Shown: positions 1 through 7,467, counted from the first letter of the stretch. The stretch is DNA of 14,891 nt from an uncultured Clostridia bacterium (GCA_947254895.1 CAMYEY010000029.1:1-14891), one strand, 5' to 3'. Translations and numbers: made by a program. The notes: generated by a model not told the origin, from the letters alone.

Positions 1-468
1 AGTCAGAAGGTCCTTGCTCCGGATGTCACACCCCAGGAATTAGAAAGCTTGGCGGATGTGATTGCAGACAAACAATGGCAAAAAGTTGCTGACCAGATGC
101 AAGCTTTTTTCGCTGACAAACTTACCTTTGATAGGCATGAAAAGGCCCTCAAGGATGTGATTAGAGAGTCAGTGAAGAGCCAATTTATGGTGGATTCCTA
201 CATGATTGAGGACGAAGACCCGGGGGTCTTTAAGTGGAATATGCTTAAAAAGGCAACAGTCACTTGTGGTCTCAATGTCTTGCTTGACTTTAGCAACAGG
301 GATACGGCAGCAGGATTCTCCAGCCAGGAATACAGTTATCTTTCGGGTACTGTTTACTGGCAGAAGATGGGCGACTCCTGGCAGATTTATAAGGCCGGGC
401 CGATTTTTCCTGATGAGCTGATTCACGCCGGTGCATATAATTATAAGTACGGCAGTTACTATGACTAG
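1..468 (+). CDS. 3' end of an unrecognised protein upstream of an ABC exporter
   Basis: The reading frame is open from the first base of the window, so this is a gene cut at its 5' end; about 155 residues are visible. An internal TTG at 49 is possible as a start but has no ribosome binding site, and coding continues upstream of it. The visible part has an amphipathic helical stretch followed by a beta-rich end with several Trp, Tyr and Phe (for example SGTVYWQKMGDSWQIYKAGP). That layout resembles the small NTF2-like or TcaA-type C-terminal domains of membrane-anchored proteins, but I cannot assign a family. No membrane segment lies in the visible part; one could lie upstream. The stop is 7 bases before the ABC ATPase start, so it is very probably in the same operon and may be an accessory protein of that transporter (inference from position only). 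Confidence 0.75.
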   Translation, partial: SQKVLAPDVTPQELESLADVIADKQWQKVADQMQAFFADKLTFDRHEKALKDVIRESVKSQFMVDSYMIEDEDPGVFKWNMLKKATVTCGLNVLLDFSNRDTAAGFSSQEYSYLSGTVYWQKMGDSWQIYKAGPIFPDELIHAGAYNYKYGSYYD

Positions 469-475
469 GTGATTT

Positions 476-1417
476 ATGACTAACGAAGTTTATCTCTCAG
501 TAAAAAATCTCCACAAGTATTTTGGCAAACGCCATGTGATTGATGACCTATCTTTTGATCTTTATTCGGGTGAAATTTTAGGGTTTCTAGGACCTAACGG
601 GGCTGGAAAATCAACAACGATCAAGATGATCATGGGTTTTCTCTCGGTCGATCAGGGACAGATTACAATTCTTGGCAAAGACCACCAGGAAGAATATGAA
701 GAAGCCATGGCTTCAATCGGTGGCATTATCGAAAATCCGGAAATGTATTTCAGCTTGAGTGGCCGTCTCAATTTAGAGATGTACCGTCGCCTCCACCCTG
801 GTGTCCCCAAGTCTAGGATCGATGAGGTCATCAAGCTCCTCCATATGGAAAAGAGGGCAGATGAAAAAGTTAAACGCTATTCTCTAGGTATGAAGCAGCG
901 GATGTGTATAGCCCAGGCGATTCTCCATAAGCCAAAAGTTTTAATTTTGGATGAACCGACCAATGGTCTTGATCCGGCAGGTATCCATGAGCTACGAGAC
1001 CTCCTTGCAGATTTGGCTCACAAGCAGGGGACGGCTGTTTTAATATCCAGCCACCAGCTACCTGAGATCCAGAAAATCTGTGACCGGGTCATGATTATTG
1101 ACCAAGGCCGTTTAATTGATGTTCAACCGATCAATCAGATCTTTAAGCAAAGCGAGCGACAGCTAACTGTATTTAGGTTTCCCGACAGCCAGGCTAGAGA
1201 TAAGGCTCTGAGCCTCCTCCGTGCCAGCATCCAATCTAATCTTCTCTCAGCCCTTAAAGCAGACAGCTTAGTTTTAGCTACTGAAGAGGGAGAGATACCG
1301 GAAATCATTTTCCGCTTGAGCCAAGCTCATGTATCGATTGTGGCTGTTCATCCCCAGCAAACGAATTTAGAGGAACTTTACCTTTCTGTTACCGGAGGAG
1401 GTGTTAGCATTGAATAA
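476..1417 (+). CDS. ABC-2 type transporter, ATP-binding protein (BcrA/CcmA-like)
   Basis: Soluble ATPase subunit that drives the membrane partner encoded next to it; it acts at the inner face of the cytoplasmic membrane. The 313 residues are typical for this class. Visible motifs are Walker A GPNGAGKS at residues 39-46 with Lys45, signature SLGMKQ at 136-141, Walker B LILDEP with Asp159 and the catalytic Glu160, the D-loop GLDP, and switch His193 in SSHQ. The Met in the signature and the C-terminal tail of about 100 residues after the ATPase core are typical of the bacitracin/lantibiotic-resistance and daunorubicin-type (BcrA, DrrA) branch. A short GGTG sequence precedes the ATG. The 3' end overlaps the start of the permease gene, so the two are translationally coupled. 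Substrate is unknown; peptide or antibiotic export is a family-level expectation, not shown here. Confidence 0.93.
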   Translation: MTNEVYLSVKNLHKYFGKRHVIDDLSFDLYSGEILGFLGPNGAGKSTTIKMIMGFLSVDQGQITILGKDHQEEYEEAMASIGGIIENPEMYFSLSGRLNLEMYRRLHPGVPKSRIDEVIKLLHMEKRADEKVKRYSLGMKQRMCIAQAILHKPKVLILDEPTNGLDPAGIHELRDLLADLAHKQGTAVLISSHQLPEIQKICDRVMIIDQGRLIDVQPINQIFKQSERQLTVFRFPDSQARDKALSLLRASIQSNLLSALKADSLVLATEEGEIPEIIFRLSQAHVSIVAVHPQQTNLEELYLSVTGGGVSIE

Positions 1418-3023
1418 ACTCATTGCCTTATCGCGAAATGAATGGACCAAGACTATCCATAAAAAAGTAGTTTATGTGATTTTAGCCATGCTAATTTTGG
1501 GCATAGTTGGGCTGTCCTTGTCCTATAAAATCTTTGAGGCTAACGATAGAGACCAGTCGACCTTTGCAGAAAATAAGGAGGCGATAGCAGACCAATTGGA
1601 GACCACAAAAAAGCAACTCGCTTCGGTCGAGCAAAAGATTAAAGGTTCAGTTTCTCAAGATAGCTTTGAAGCTTACAACGAGCTGGTCAACAATGTTTCT
1701 AAATATAATTACCTGAGGTCTGATGTTGAACAAAGTGAATTGGCCTTGGAGTATGAGGTCAACCTTTTTTCTGATGGCTTCCTCAGGGATGCCCTTACCC
1801 GGTTGAATGACCTGACCCACGCCAAACAATTTCTCGAGCTGGACCAGACGAGCGAAACAAAGGCGGCTCTTGATTCTGACGCTGGCCTGGATGACCAATA
1901 TATAAGGTCAGTAGCCCAATACGGCCCTTATGCAGGGCTTACAGCTGACGAGCTTGATGTTCAAATTGCAGAGACCCAAAAAATCCTCAAAGAGAAAGAT
2001 TATGGGGCTTACATTGAGGGTGAGAAGACCAGGATTGAAAACGATCCTAATCTCTCTCAGGAGAGGAAAGCGATGGCACTGCGTGACCTTGACCTTGACC
2101 TCAAGATCAACCCCCAGGGGGATAATAATAGCTCGGGCTTGTACCAGATTATAAATTGGCAGACCACACGGGATGGACTTTTGCAGGATATAGAAAACCA
2201 GTACAACAATATGTTTGAGCCGATGACAGACGCTGAACTTGCTGAATCAAGACAGGCGGTCGATCAGATTAACCACTATCTGGAGCAAGTATACGAAAGT
2301 GGTAAACTACCTGATAGGTCGAGCTTTGAATTTACAGTCTTTTTGATTTCTGTGGCTGCTGAAGGACTGATTTTCCTCATAATTATCTTGGCAGGAGCCA
2401 GTATTTCCCAGGAGATTGCAACAGGTTCAATCAAAGGCTTGATCATTGCCCCGGTTAAGCGGAGCAAGATTTTTTACGCCAAGCTTTTGAATATTTTGCT
2501 GACAGCGATAGCCTTCCTCTTAACCATTTGGCTGGTTCTGACCCTGGATGTTTACAGCTTCCTCAACGGGGCTAATAATAGCATTTATACAAATACCGGT
2601 ATGGCGCTTTATATTTTTGCCTACCTCTTCAGTAAGTTACCTCTTGTTGTTATGGTCGGACTCATTGCCTTTGCCCTATCTAATGTGACGAGGAGTACTT
2701 CTATAACAATAGGGGTCACCATGATCATCCAGTATGGACTCATGTCGGTCTATAACTTTACTAAGATGGTTAACAATAATTTCCATGCTTTCTTTGCCTT
2801 TATGCCCTTAGAGTATTTGGACCTCAGTCCCTACCTCATATCCGGCATCAACGACGGTTTTACTAACAACTATGTCAACTCTCCCGTGAGTATCTTTGGT
2901 GCCTCTGTCCCAAGTGGCTTTGTTTACGAAACGCCTGGTTGGCTACCTTTTGTCTACTGGATCTTTTTAGCAGTCTGCCTGGTTTGGACTGCCCGAGACT
3001 CCTTTGTCAAACGGGACCTCTAG
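1410..3023 (+). CDS. ABC-2 type transporter permease with a large extracytoplasmic domain
   Basis: Membrane subunit of the exporter, partner of the preceding ATPase. I choose the TTG at 1410 as start: the strong site GGAGGAGG (1394-1401) is 8 bases upstream of it, whereas the in-frame GTG at 1401 lies inside that site. The product is 537 residues. The first membrane helix is at about residues 20-39. A long, charged, helix-rich stretch of about 265 residues (40-305), with several coiled-coil-like runs, follows. After it come about five hydrophobic segments starting near residue 308. That arrangement, one N-terminal helix, a big outer domain, then a helix bundle, fits ABC-2 permeases whose loop between the first two helices is expanded. 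The motif QEIATGSIKGLIIAPVKRSK after the second helix is the usual cytoplasmic coupling region of these permeases. No intrinsic terminator with a T-run follows. Confidence 0.88.
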   Translation: MNKLIALSRNEWTKTIHKKVVYVILAMLILGIVGLSLSYKIFEANDRDQSTFAENKEAIADQLETTKKQLASVEQKIKGSVSQDSFEAYNELVNNVSKYNYLRSDVEQSELALEYEVNLFSDGFLRDALTRLNDLTHAKQFLELDQTSETKAALDSDAGLDDQYIRSVAQYGPYAGLTADELDVQIAETQKILKEKDYGAYIEGEKTRIENDPNLSQERKAMALRDLDLDLKINPQGDNNSSGLYQIINWQTTRDGLLQDIENQYNNMFEPMTDAELAESRQAVDQINHYLEQVYESGKLPDRSSFEFTVFLISVAAEGLIFLIIILAGASISQEIATGSIKGLIIAPVKRSKIFYAKLLNILLTAIAFLLTIWLVLTLDVYSFLNGANNSIYTNTGMALYIFAYLFSKLPLVVMVGLIAFALSNVTRSTSITIGVTMIIQYGLMSVYNFTKMVNNNFHAFFAFMPLEYLDLSPYLISGINDGFTNNYVNSPVSIFGASVPSGFVYETPGWLPFVYWIFLAVCLVWTARDSFVKRDL

Positions 3024-3108
3024 GTCGCCTGATTTCCAAACAAAATATCTTCCGTGAACAATTCCTTATCTGGTATTAGAGGAATCTTGTGCTGCTTTCA
3101 GCTAGATG

Positions 3109-3136
3109 TTATCATCACTCTGATTAATTATATGAT
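3109..3136 (+). promoter_or_regulatory. Candidate promoter of the surface protein gene
   Basis: TTATCA (3109-3114) and TATGAT (3131-3136) are separated by 16 bases and lie in an AT-rich stretch just before the ribosome binding site. The gap after the permease gene holds only weak hairpins (ATTCCT 3061-3066 with AGGAAT 3080-3085) without T-runs, so read-through from the transporter operon is also possible. Confidence 0.4.
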
Positions 3137-3168
3137 AAATATTTATTAGTTAACTTAAGGAGATGTAC

Positions 3169-6100
3169 ATGAATTATCTCAGCATGCGTAAAAACAAATT
3201 TTTGAGCCTTGTGCTCGTCCTATGCCTTGCCTTATCGGCCCTAGCTAGCTTTCCGGCTTTCTTGTTGGCAGAACAGACTGGCAGCACAGAGACTGACCCT
3301 CAGGATGGGCCCGCGGCCAAACAGCTACTTGAGGATAAGCAAAAGCAGTTTACTGAAGCAGAAGCAAAGGAAAAAGCTGCTAAAGAAACACTGGAAAAAG
3401 CCCAGGCTGAGCTAGATAAAAGCACCAAAGCGGCTAAAGAAGCGGAGGCTGCTGTCCAAAAGGCTGATCAAACAGCTAAGGATGCTGCTACAAAGCTAGA
3501 GGCTGCTGAACAAGAGCTTGAGAACTCAAAGAAAGCTGTTAAAGAGGCGGAGGCCAACCTGAACAAGCTGAGTAATGATTCTCCTGAATTTAAAGCAGCA
3601 AAAGAAAAGTTAGAAAATGCCCAAAAAGACTTGGATGCTGCTAATACCGCTTTAACTAGAGCTAAGGAAGAAGCGGACCAGGCAGCTGGGGTCCTTCAAC
3701 AGAAGCAAGCAGATCTGGAAAAAGTCAAAAACGACAATGCTAACTACGTCAAAAAATTAGCAGCTCTGGAGAAAGACTTAGCAGACAAGAGCAAGGCTGT
3801 TGAAGAGAAAACGGCTGACGTCGCAGCCCGAAAAGAAGATGAAAAATCAGCTCAAGAGGCTGTTTCAGAGGCTGCTGCTGCAGTTCAAGCAGAAGAGGCC
3901 AAGACTCAAGGCCTGACAGAAGCTGTAGCGACCGCACAGACAAAGGTCAATGATGCCAATAAGGCTAAAACAGAAGCCGAGGCTAGGCTGGCAGAGGCCC
4001 AGAAGACATTTGATGAAGCAGAGAAGAAAATCTGCCCACCGGACGCACAAAAAGTCAAAGAGGAAGCCAAAAAACAATGGGATAAGGGTTCGGTAGGATT
4101 CTTTGAGGCTAATGGTTCAAGCGAGGCCCTCGCTGTTTTTACTACAGAGAAAACAGCGGATGACGGGACAAGCTACCTTGAGCCAACGAGAACTGCCGGG
4201 AAAGATGACGCTCGTGACCTGGATAGGATGAAGGCGTCCATTGAGGCCCTTGTAAAGGTCAATGCAAAGAGGCAAAGCGACAAGGGAATAGACAACAGAA
4301 AATTATCTGTTCTCAATATTTCCGATTTTGATATGGCTGTAGCCCAGGCCAATGCTAACTGGTCTAACAATAAAATTAAACACTCGAGAGTTTATAAGCC
4401 ACCCTATGAAAATCTTTATTGGGGATCCGAAGGGGTTGAAGGTGCCCTTGTGAGTTGGTGGGATGCCGAAAAACATTGGTTTGACACTCTGAGAGCTGAG
4501 GGTAAAAAGTCAAGAACAGAGATGGATGCTGCCCTCAGAAATAGGCCGGAAGCGCAAGCTGCATACATTAACTCTGTTGGTCATTATACAAACTTAGTAG
4601 ATGACCTGATGTGGGGAGAGTCTCAAGGGAAGGATAGCCAGACTGCTGGTTATGCTATCCGGCCAGCGTCTATGTATGGAGAAGTCCATTCACTGGTTTT
4701 AAATCCTACTGCTAGCGGCAAGGTTTACACTATTGAGGAATATAAGGCACGGTTTGACGAATACTATAATGACTTAAAAGCAAAACTGGATGCAGGAGCT
4801 TGTGACTCTACTAGTCCGGCTGATCAAGTAGCTTACGACAAAGCTAAAGCGGACCTGGAAGCCGCTCAGAAAGAGGCTAAAACAGCAACAGAGGCGGCTC
4901 AGACAGCAGCCGATAATTTGACTGCCAGCCAGGCTGCTCTCAGCAACAATGCACAAGCCATTGCTGCTGCTGAAAAGACATTAGAGGAAAAAGAAGCTGC
5001 TAAAGCCAAGGCTGCAGAAGCAGTTAAAACAGCCCAGGATGCGCTTGATGCAGCAAATCAAGCACAGGCAACTGCTCAGACTGGCTTAGACCAATACAAA
5101 GAGGATAATAAGAACTTAAGCAAAAAACTTGAGGAAGCCGAGCAAGCAGTTACAGATGCACAAGAAAACTTAAAAACTAAACAAGAAGCCGTTAAAACAG
5201 AGCAAGCAGCTGTAGATGAAAAAACTGAGGCCCGAAATGAAGCCCAAAAGGCTCTGGATGCTTTTGGGGCAGAAGCTAAAAAAGCCGCAGCTGATGTGAG
5301 TGCTGCCAAGGATAGGCAAACGAAGGCCCAGGCTGACCGAGATAAGGCTGAGAGTGCAAAGACCGCTGCTGACCAGGCTAAAGCTGAGGCAGCCGGTAAA
5401 AAAACAACTGCAGACCAGGCTAAACAAGCAGCTCAAACAGCGAAAGATAATGCTCAGACTGGATACGAGCCGGTTAAGGAAGCCTATGATCAAGCCAAGA
5501 AAGAGCTTGACCAGGCCCAGGCCTACTATGACAAATTTAAACCGATTCTTGAACTTAAAAACATAACCCTTAACCAGGGCCAGGTTCTTAAAATAAAAGA
5601 TCTGATTGTTAAAGCCCAGGCTAAAGATGGTACAGACTTGAGCGACAAGGTTGAGGCCTTAGATCTAGCCAGCATTGATTTGACAAAAGCCGGCAGCCAT
5701 AGACTTGAATTGAAGGTGACAGACAAGGATGGTTTATCTACCACAGCTGTTGCTATTATAACGGTCAAGGGTAGCAGCCTTGGTAAGGGTCTGATTATTA
5801 TCAGAGGTAACTACCAGACATACTATAAAAATTCAAGCTCTGGTCTAACTGTTGTATCTAATGGTGAGTATGAACATTTTGTTGGTCTGAGACGGGGCAC
5901 TAAGCTTGTCTCCAGAGACAACTATAGTGTGAAAAAGGGCTCAACGATCTTGACCCTTAAAAAATCTTATCTGGATAGCCTGCCGGCAGGTATCCATAAC
6001 TTCTACATGGAGTTTGCTGATGGATCCACCACAGCTAGCGTTCCCTTTGTGATTGAGATTGCTAGAGCCGGCTACACAGGACGTGGATACGGATCTCATA

Positions 6101-6171
6101 GCTCTTCAGATAAGGCGAAGGATATAAACGGCTCCCTTAAAACCTTACCAAAAACAGAAGTTGTATACTAA
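3169..6171 (+). CDS. Secreted stalked CAP-domain surface protein, PrgA/Sec10-like architecture, with LPKTE C-terminus
   Basis: A 1000-residue exported protein. The start is ATG 3169, 6 bases after AAGGAG (3157-3162); ATG 3163 abuts that site. A signal peptide covers residues 1-26 or 1-34 (basic MRKNK, then a Leu-rich core, ALA or LLA cleavage). A coiled-coil arm rich in Ala, Lys and Glu covers about 48-288. A CAP (SCP/PR-1) domain follows at about 300-540, with the family's cavity residues His405, Glu414 (YENL), Glu434 (WWDAE) and His472 (GHYTNLV). A second arm covers about 546-791. Two beta modules follow: Ig/DUF5011-like (about 797-866) and X2-like (about 870-970). The end is LPKTE (993-997) plus VVY. 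The layout matches Enterococcus PrgA, a conjugation surface-exclusion protein that presents a CAP domain on a coiled-coil stalk. The family resemblance is well supported; an exclusion or adhesion role is inference. The sorting tail expected after LPxTG is missing. Confidence 0.88.
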   Translation: MNYLSMRKNKFLSLVLVLCLALSALASFPAFLLAEQTGSTETDPQDGPAAKQLLEDKQKQFTEAEAKEKAAKETLEKAQAELDKSTKAAKEAEAAVQKADQTAKDAATKLEAAEQELENSKKAVKEAEANLNKLSNDSPEFKAAKEKLENAQKDLDAANTALTRAKEEADQAAGVLQQKQADLEKVKNDNANYVKKLAALEKDLADKSKAVEEKTADVAARKEDEKSAQEAVSEAAAAVQAEEAKTQGLTEAVATAQTKVNDANKAKTEAEARLAEAQKTFDEAEKKICPPDAQKVKEEAKKQWDKGSVGFFEANGSSEALAVFTTEKTADDGTSYLEPTRTAGKDDARDLDRMKASIEALVKVNAKRQSDKGIDNRKLSVLNISDFDMAVAQANANWSNNKIKHSRVYKPPYENLYWGSEGVEGALVSWWDAEKHWFDTLRAEGKKSRTEMDAALRNRPEAQAAYINSVGHYTNLVDDLMWGESQGKDSQTAGYAIRPASMYGEVHSLVLNPTASGKVYTIEEYKARFDEYYNDLKAKLDAGACDSTSPADQVAYDKAKADLEAAQKEAKTATEAAQTAADNLTASQAALSNNAQAIAAAEKTLEEKEAAKAKAAEAVKTAQDALDAANQAQATAQTGLDQYKEDNKNLSKKLEEAEQAVTDAQENLKTKQEAVKTEQAAVDEKTEARNEAQKALDAFGAEAKKAAADVSAAKDRQTKAQADRDKAESAKTAADQAKAEAAGKKTTADQAKQAAQTAKDNAQTGYEPVKEAYDQAKKELDQAQAYYDKFKPILELKNITLNQGQVLKIKDLIVKAQAKDGTDLSDKVEALDLASIDLTKAGSHRLELKVTDKDGLSTTAVAIITVKGSSLGKGLIIIRGNYQTYYKNSSSGLTVVSNGEYEHFVGLRRGTKLVSRDNYSVKKGSTILTLKKSYLDSLPAGIHNFYMEFADGSTTASVPFVIEIARAGYTGRGYGSHSSSDKAKDINGSLKTLPKTEVVY

Positions 6172-6198
6172 GAACGAATAAGCAATAAACATATTTTC

Positions 6199-6227
6199 AA
6201 GCCCGGGCCATCTGACCCGGGTTTTTT
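6199..6227 (+). terminator. Intrinsic terminator after the surface protein gene
   Basis: A GC-rich stem CCCGGG (6202-6207) pairs with CCCGGG (6216-6221), extended outward by G-T and A-T pairs, with an 8-base loop and a run of six T directly after. It lies 27 bases after the stop codon and separates this gene from the ribosomal protein operon. Confidence 0.88.
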
Positions 6228-6239
6228 AAATAGTTGGAT

Positions 6240-6269
6240 TTGACAATTTTGTGGCTGTGATGGTACCAT
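6240..6269 (+). promoter_or_regulatory. Promoter of the rplU operon
   Basis: A perfect TTGACA (6240-6245) is followed after 18 bases by TACCAT (6264-6269), which is preceded by TGG, giving an extended -10. A CATAAT at 6267-6272 is an alternative -10 but lies too far away. Position just after a terminator and before a ribosomal protein gene supports it. Confidence 0.65.
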
Positions 6270-6275
6270 AATTCG

Positions 6276-6397
6276 GCGACCGCTCTGAGACGGGTTATTT
6301 TTAAATGCTTGCAAGTTGCACCAAGGCCTCTCTGGAAGCCTTAATGACAATAAGTAGCTACCCTTGAAGGCGAGACTGTTTACAGGGAGGAAAAGAG
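6276..6397 (+). promoter_or_regulatory. 5' leader of rplU, candidate L21-type autoregulatory leader
   Basis: About 120 bases of untranslated RNA would precede rplU. It can form small hairpins: CCG (6280-6282) with CGG around a CTCTGAGA loop, and AAGGC (6323-6327) with GCCTT (6338-6342). L21 leader RNAs before rplU are known in Bacillota. I cannot match the consensus by eye, so this is a positional call. The ribosome binding site GGGAGG (6385-6390) is unpaired in these hairpins. Confidence 0.35.
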
Positions 6398-6706
6398 ATG
6401 TACGCTATTATAAAAACTGGCGGTAAACAATATAAGGTTGCTGAAGGCGACGAGATATTTGTTGAAAAATTAGCCGGCGAAGCAGGTGATGAGGTCGTTT
6501 TTGACCAAGTGTTAGCAGTGTCAGATGATTCTGGCCTCAAGTTAGGTAAACCCCTCGTTGAGGGAGCAAGTGTCAAGGCTGAAATTGTGAAGCACGGTAA
6601 GGGCAAAAAAATTGTGATCTTTAAATATCGTGCCAAAAAGACTTATCGCAACAAGACCGGACACAGGCAGCCATATACTAAGCTTAAAATTACCGGTATA
6701 GCCTAG
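6398..6706 (+). CDS. rplU: 50S ribosomal protein L21
   Basis: Structural protein of the large ribosomal subunit that binds 23S rRNA. The 102 residues are the usual full length. It opens with [14 protein letters not shown] and ends with the basic stretch [19 protein letters not shown], both hallmark L21 segments. The start is fixed by GGGAGG seven bases upstream. It is the first gene of the rplU-prp-rpmA block and is preceded by its own promoter and a leader. The next gene starts 4 bases after the stop. Nothing unusual is seen in the sequence. Confidence 0.98.
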   Translation: MYAIIKTGGKQYKVAEGDEIFVEKLAGEAGDEVVFDQVLAVSDDSGLKLGKPLVEGASVKAEIVKHGKGKKIVIFKYRAKKTYRNKTGHRQPYTKLKITGIA

Positions 6707-6710
6707 AACA

Positions 6711-7064
6711 ATGATTCAGGCGGCTTTTGTCTTTGATAGCCAGAATAGAGTTAAGGCTTTTCAGATGACAGGCCATGCCGACTATGCCGAAAAGGGCGAG
6801 GATATCATTTGTAGTGCTGTATCAGCGATTTGTCAGACGGTAATTGGAACTTTGACTGAATTTCTGAAAGTCGGAAAGGATATGAGTTTCACAGCTGAGG
6901 AAGGCAAGATTGCTTGTCGGATCAATGACTACGATTGTTTGACAGATAGGGTAAAGATTAGTGCTGAAGCCTTGATGTTTTCGTCTTATATCGGGATAAA
7001 ACAGATAAAGTTAGCTGAAGGACAAAGATACCTGTCCATCGTGAAAGTAGAGGAAGATTCATGA
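6711..7064 (+). CDS. prp: Ribosomal-processing cysteine protease Prp
   Basis: Cysteine protease that removes the N-terminal extension of ribosomal protein L27 in Bacillota, a step needed for ribosome maturation. The 117-residue product carries the two catalytic residues in the expected places: His22 in TGHADYA and Cys34 in [10 protein letters not shown], the same numbering as in the characterised Staphylococcus protein. Gene order between rplU and rpmA is the standard one for this family. It begins 4 bases after the rplU stop with only a weak ribosome binding site, so translation is probably coupled to rplU, and its stop overlaps the rpmA start as ATGA. Coupling would keep protease and substrate in proportion. 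The substrate cleavage site is slightly unusual (see rpmA). Confidence 0.95.
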   Translation: MIQAAFVFDSQNRVKAFQMTGHADYAEKGEDIICSAVSAICQTVIGTLTEFLKVGKDMSFTAEEGKIACRINDYDCLTDRVKISAEALMFSSYIGIKQIKLAEGQRYLSIVKVEEDS

Positions 7065-7342
7065 TTAGAGTAAATTTACAATTATTGGCCAGTAAAAAGG
7101 GTGTTGGTAGTACCAAAAACGGTCGTGATTCACGATCTAAACGCTTAGGTGCTAAATTAGGAGATGGTCAGTATTGCTTAGCCGGCAATATCATCTACCG
7201 TCAGAGAGGAACCAAGATCCATCCTGGTGAAAATGTGGGTAAGGGCAAGGACGATACCCTTTTTGCCTTAGTTGACGGCCAGGTTCGTTATGAGAGACTG
7301 GGACGTCAGCGGAAAAAAGTTTCCGTTTATCCAGTTGCCTAA
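7061..7342 (+). CDS. rpmA: 50S ribosomal protein L27 with cleavable N-terminal extension
   Basis: Large-subunit protein whose N-terminal tail reaches the peptidyl transferase centre. The 93 residues include the conserved [14 protein letters not shown] and the [24 protein letters not shown] block. The protein begins with an extension MIRVNLQLL before ASKKG, as in Bacillota where Prp removes it. The usual extension ends LNLQFF; here the two Phe are replaced by Leu-Leu at residues 8-9. The N-terminus is otherwise normal, so cleavage between Leu9 and Ala10 is expected. Start ATG overlaps the prp stop by four bases. Confidence 0.98.
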   Translation: MIRVNLQLLASKKGVGSTKNGRDSRSKRLGAKLGDGQYCLAGNIIYRQRGTKIHPGENVGKGKDDTLFALVDGQVRYERLGRQRKKVSVYPVA

Positions 7343-7377
7343 GTCTTATTTGATTTAGTTTAGACTCATTATTTTCC

Positions 7378-7396
7378 CAGCCTCAGGCTGAGTTTT
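7378..7396 (+). terminator. Short hairpin after rpmA, weak terminator or attenuator arm
   Basis: CAGCC (7378-7382) pairs with GGCTG (7386-7390) around a TCA loop and is followed by AGTTTTATT. It is too short and T-poor to be a strong terminator by itself. Its right arm could instead pair with CAGCC at 7419-7423, inside the next terminator. Confidence 0.4.
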
Positions 7397-7419
7397 ATTG
7401 AGATCGCTTAAGTAATTCC

Positions 7420-7445
7420 AGCCCGGCTTTTAGTCGGGCTTTTTT
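7420..7445 (+). terminator. Intrinsic terminator between rpmA and obgE
   Basis: AGCCCGGC (7420-7427) pairs with GTCGGGCT (7433-7440) with one G-T pair and a TTTTA loop. A run of T follows (7440-7445). It should end much of the rplU-prp-rpmA transcript. No convincing promoter lies between it and obgE, so obgE expression may depend on read-through. Confidence 0.8.
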
Positions 7446-7452
7446 GATAGTT

Positions 7453-7467
7453 GGCTGGATCCCAGCC
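7453..7467 (+). promoter_or_regulatory. Hairpin next to the obgE ribosome binding site
   Basis: GGCTGG (7453-7458) and CCAGCC (7462-7467) form a perfect 6-bp stem with a 3-base loop. It ends directly before AGGAAAG (7468-7474), the likely ribosome binding site of obgE, so it could influence initiation or just act as a post-terminator spacer. Confidence 0.5.

Noticed and set aside
1401..1403. GTG at 1401 as start of the permease.
   Set aside because: It overlaps the ribosome binding site GGAGGAGG; TTG 1410 has correct spacing and gives a normal N-terminus.
3061..3102. Hairpins ATTCCT/AGGAAT and GCTG/CAGC as a terminator of the first ABC operon.
   Set aside because: Stems are short, loops long or unstable, and no T-run follows.
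3217..3234. Possible lipoprotein signal around Cys19 (LVLC) of the surface protein.
   Set aside because: The residue before the Cys is Leu, not the small residue a lipobox needs, and the Cys lies in the middle of the hydrophobic core.
3749..5493. Several long open frames on the minus strand inside the coiled-coil gene, the largest of 107 codons.
   Set aside because: They mirror a plus-strand gene made of Ala, Lys, Glu and Gln codons, whose complement rarely contains stops. They lack ribosome binding sites and give low-complexity Ser/Leu/Cys-rich products.
7377..7467. Three copies of CCAGCC at irregular spacing as a direct-repeat array.
   Set aside because: They are explained as arms of adjacent hairpins; there are no constant-length spacers, so it is not a CRISPR-like array.
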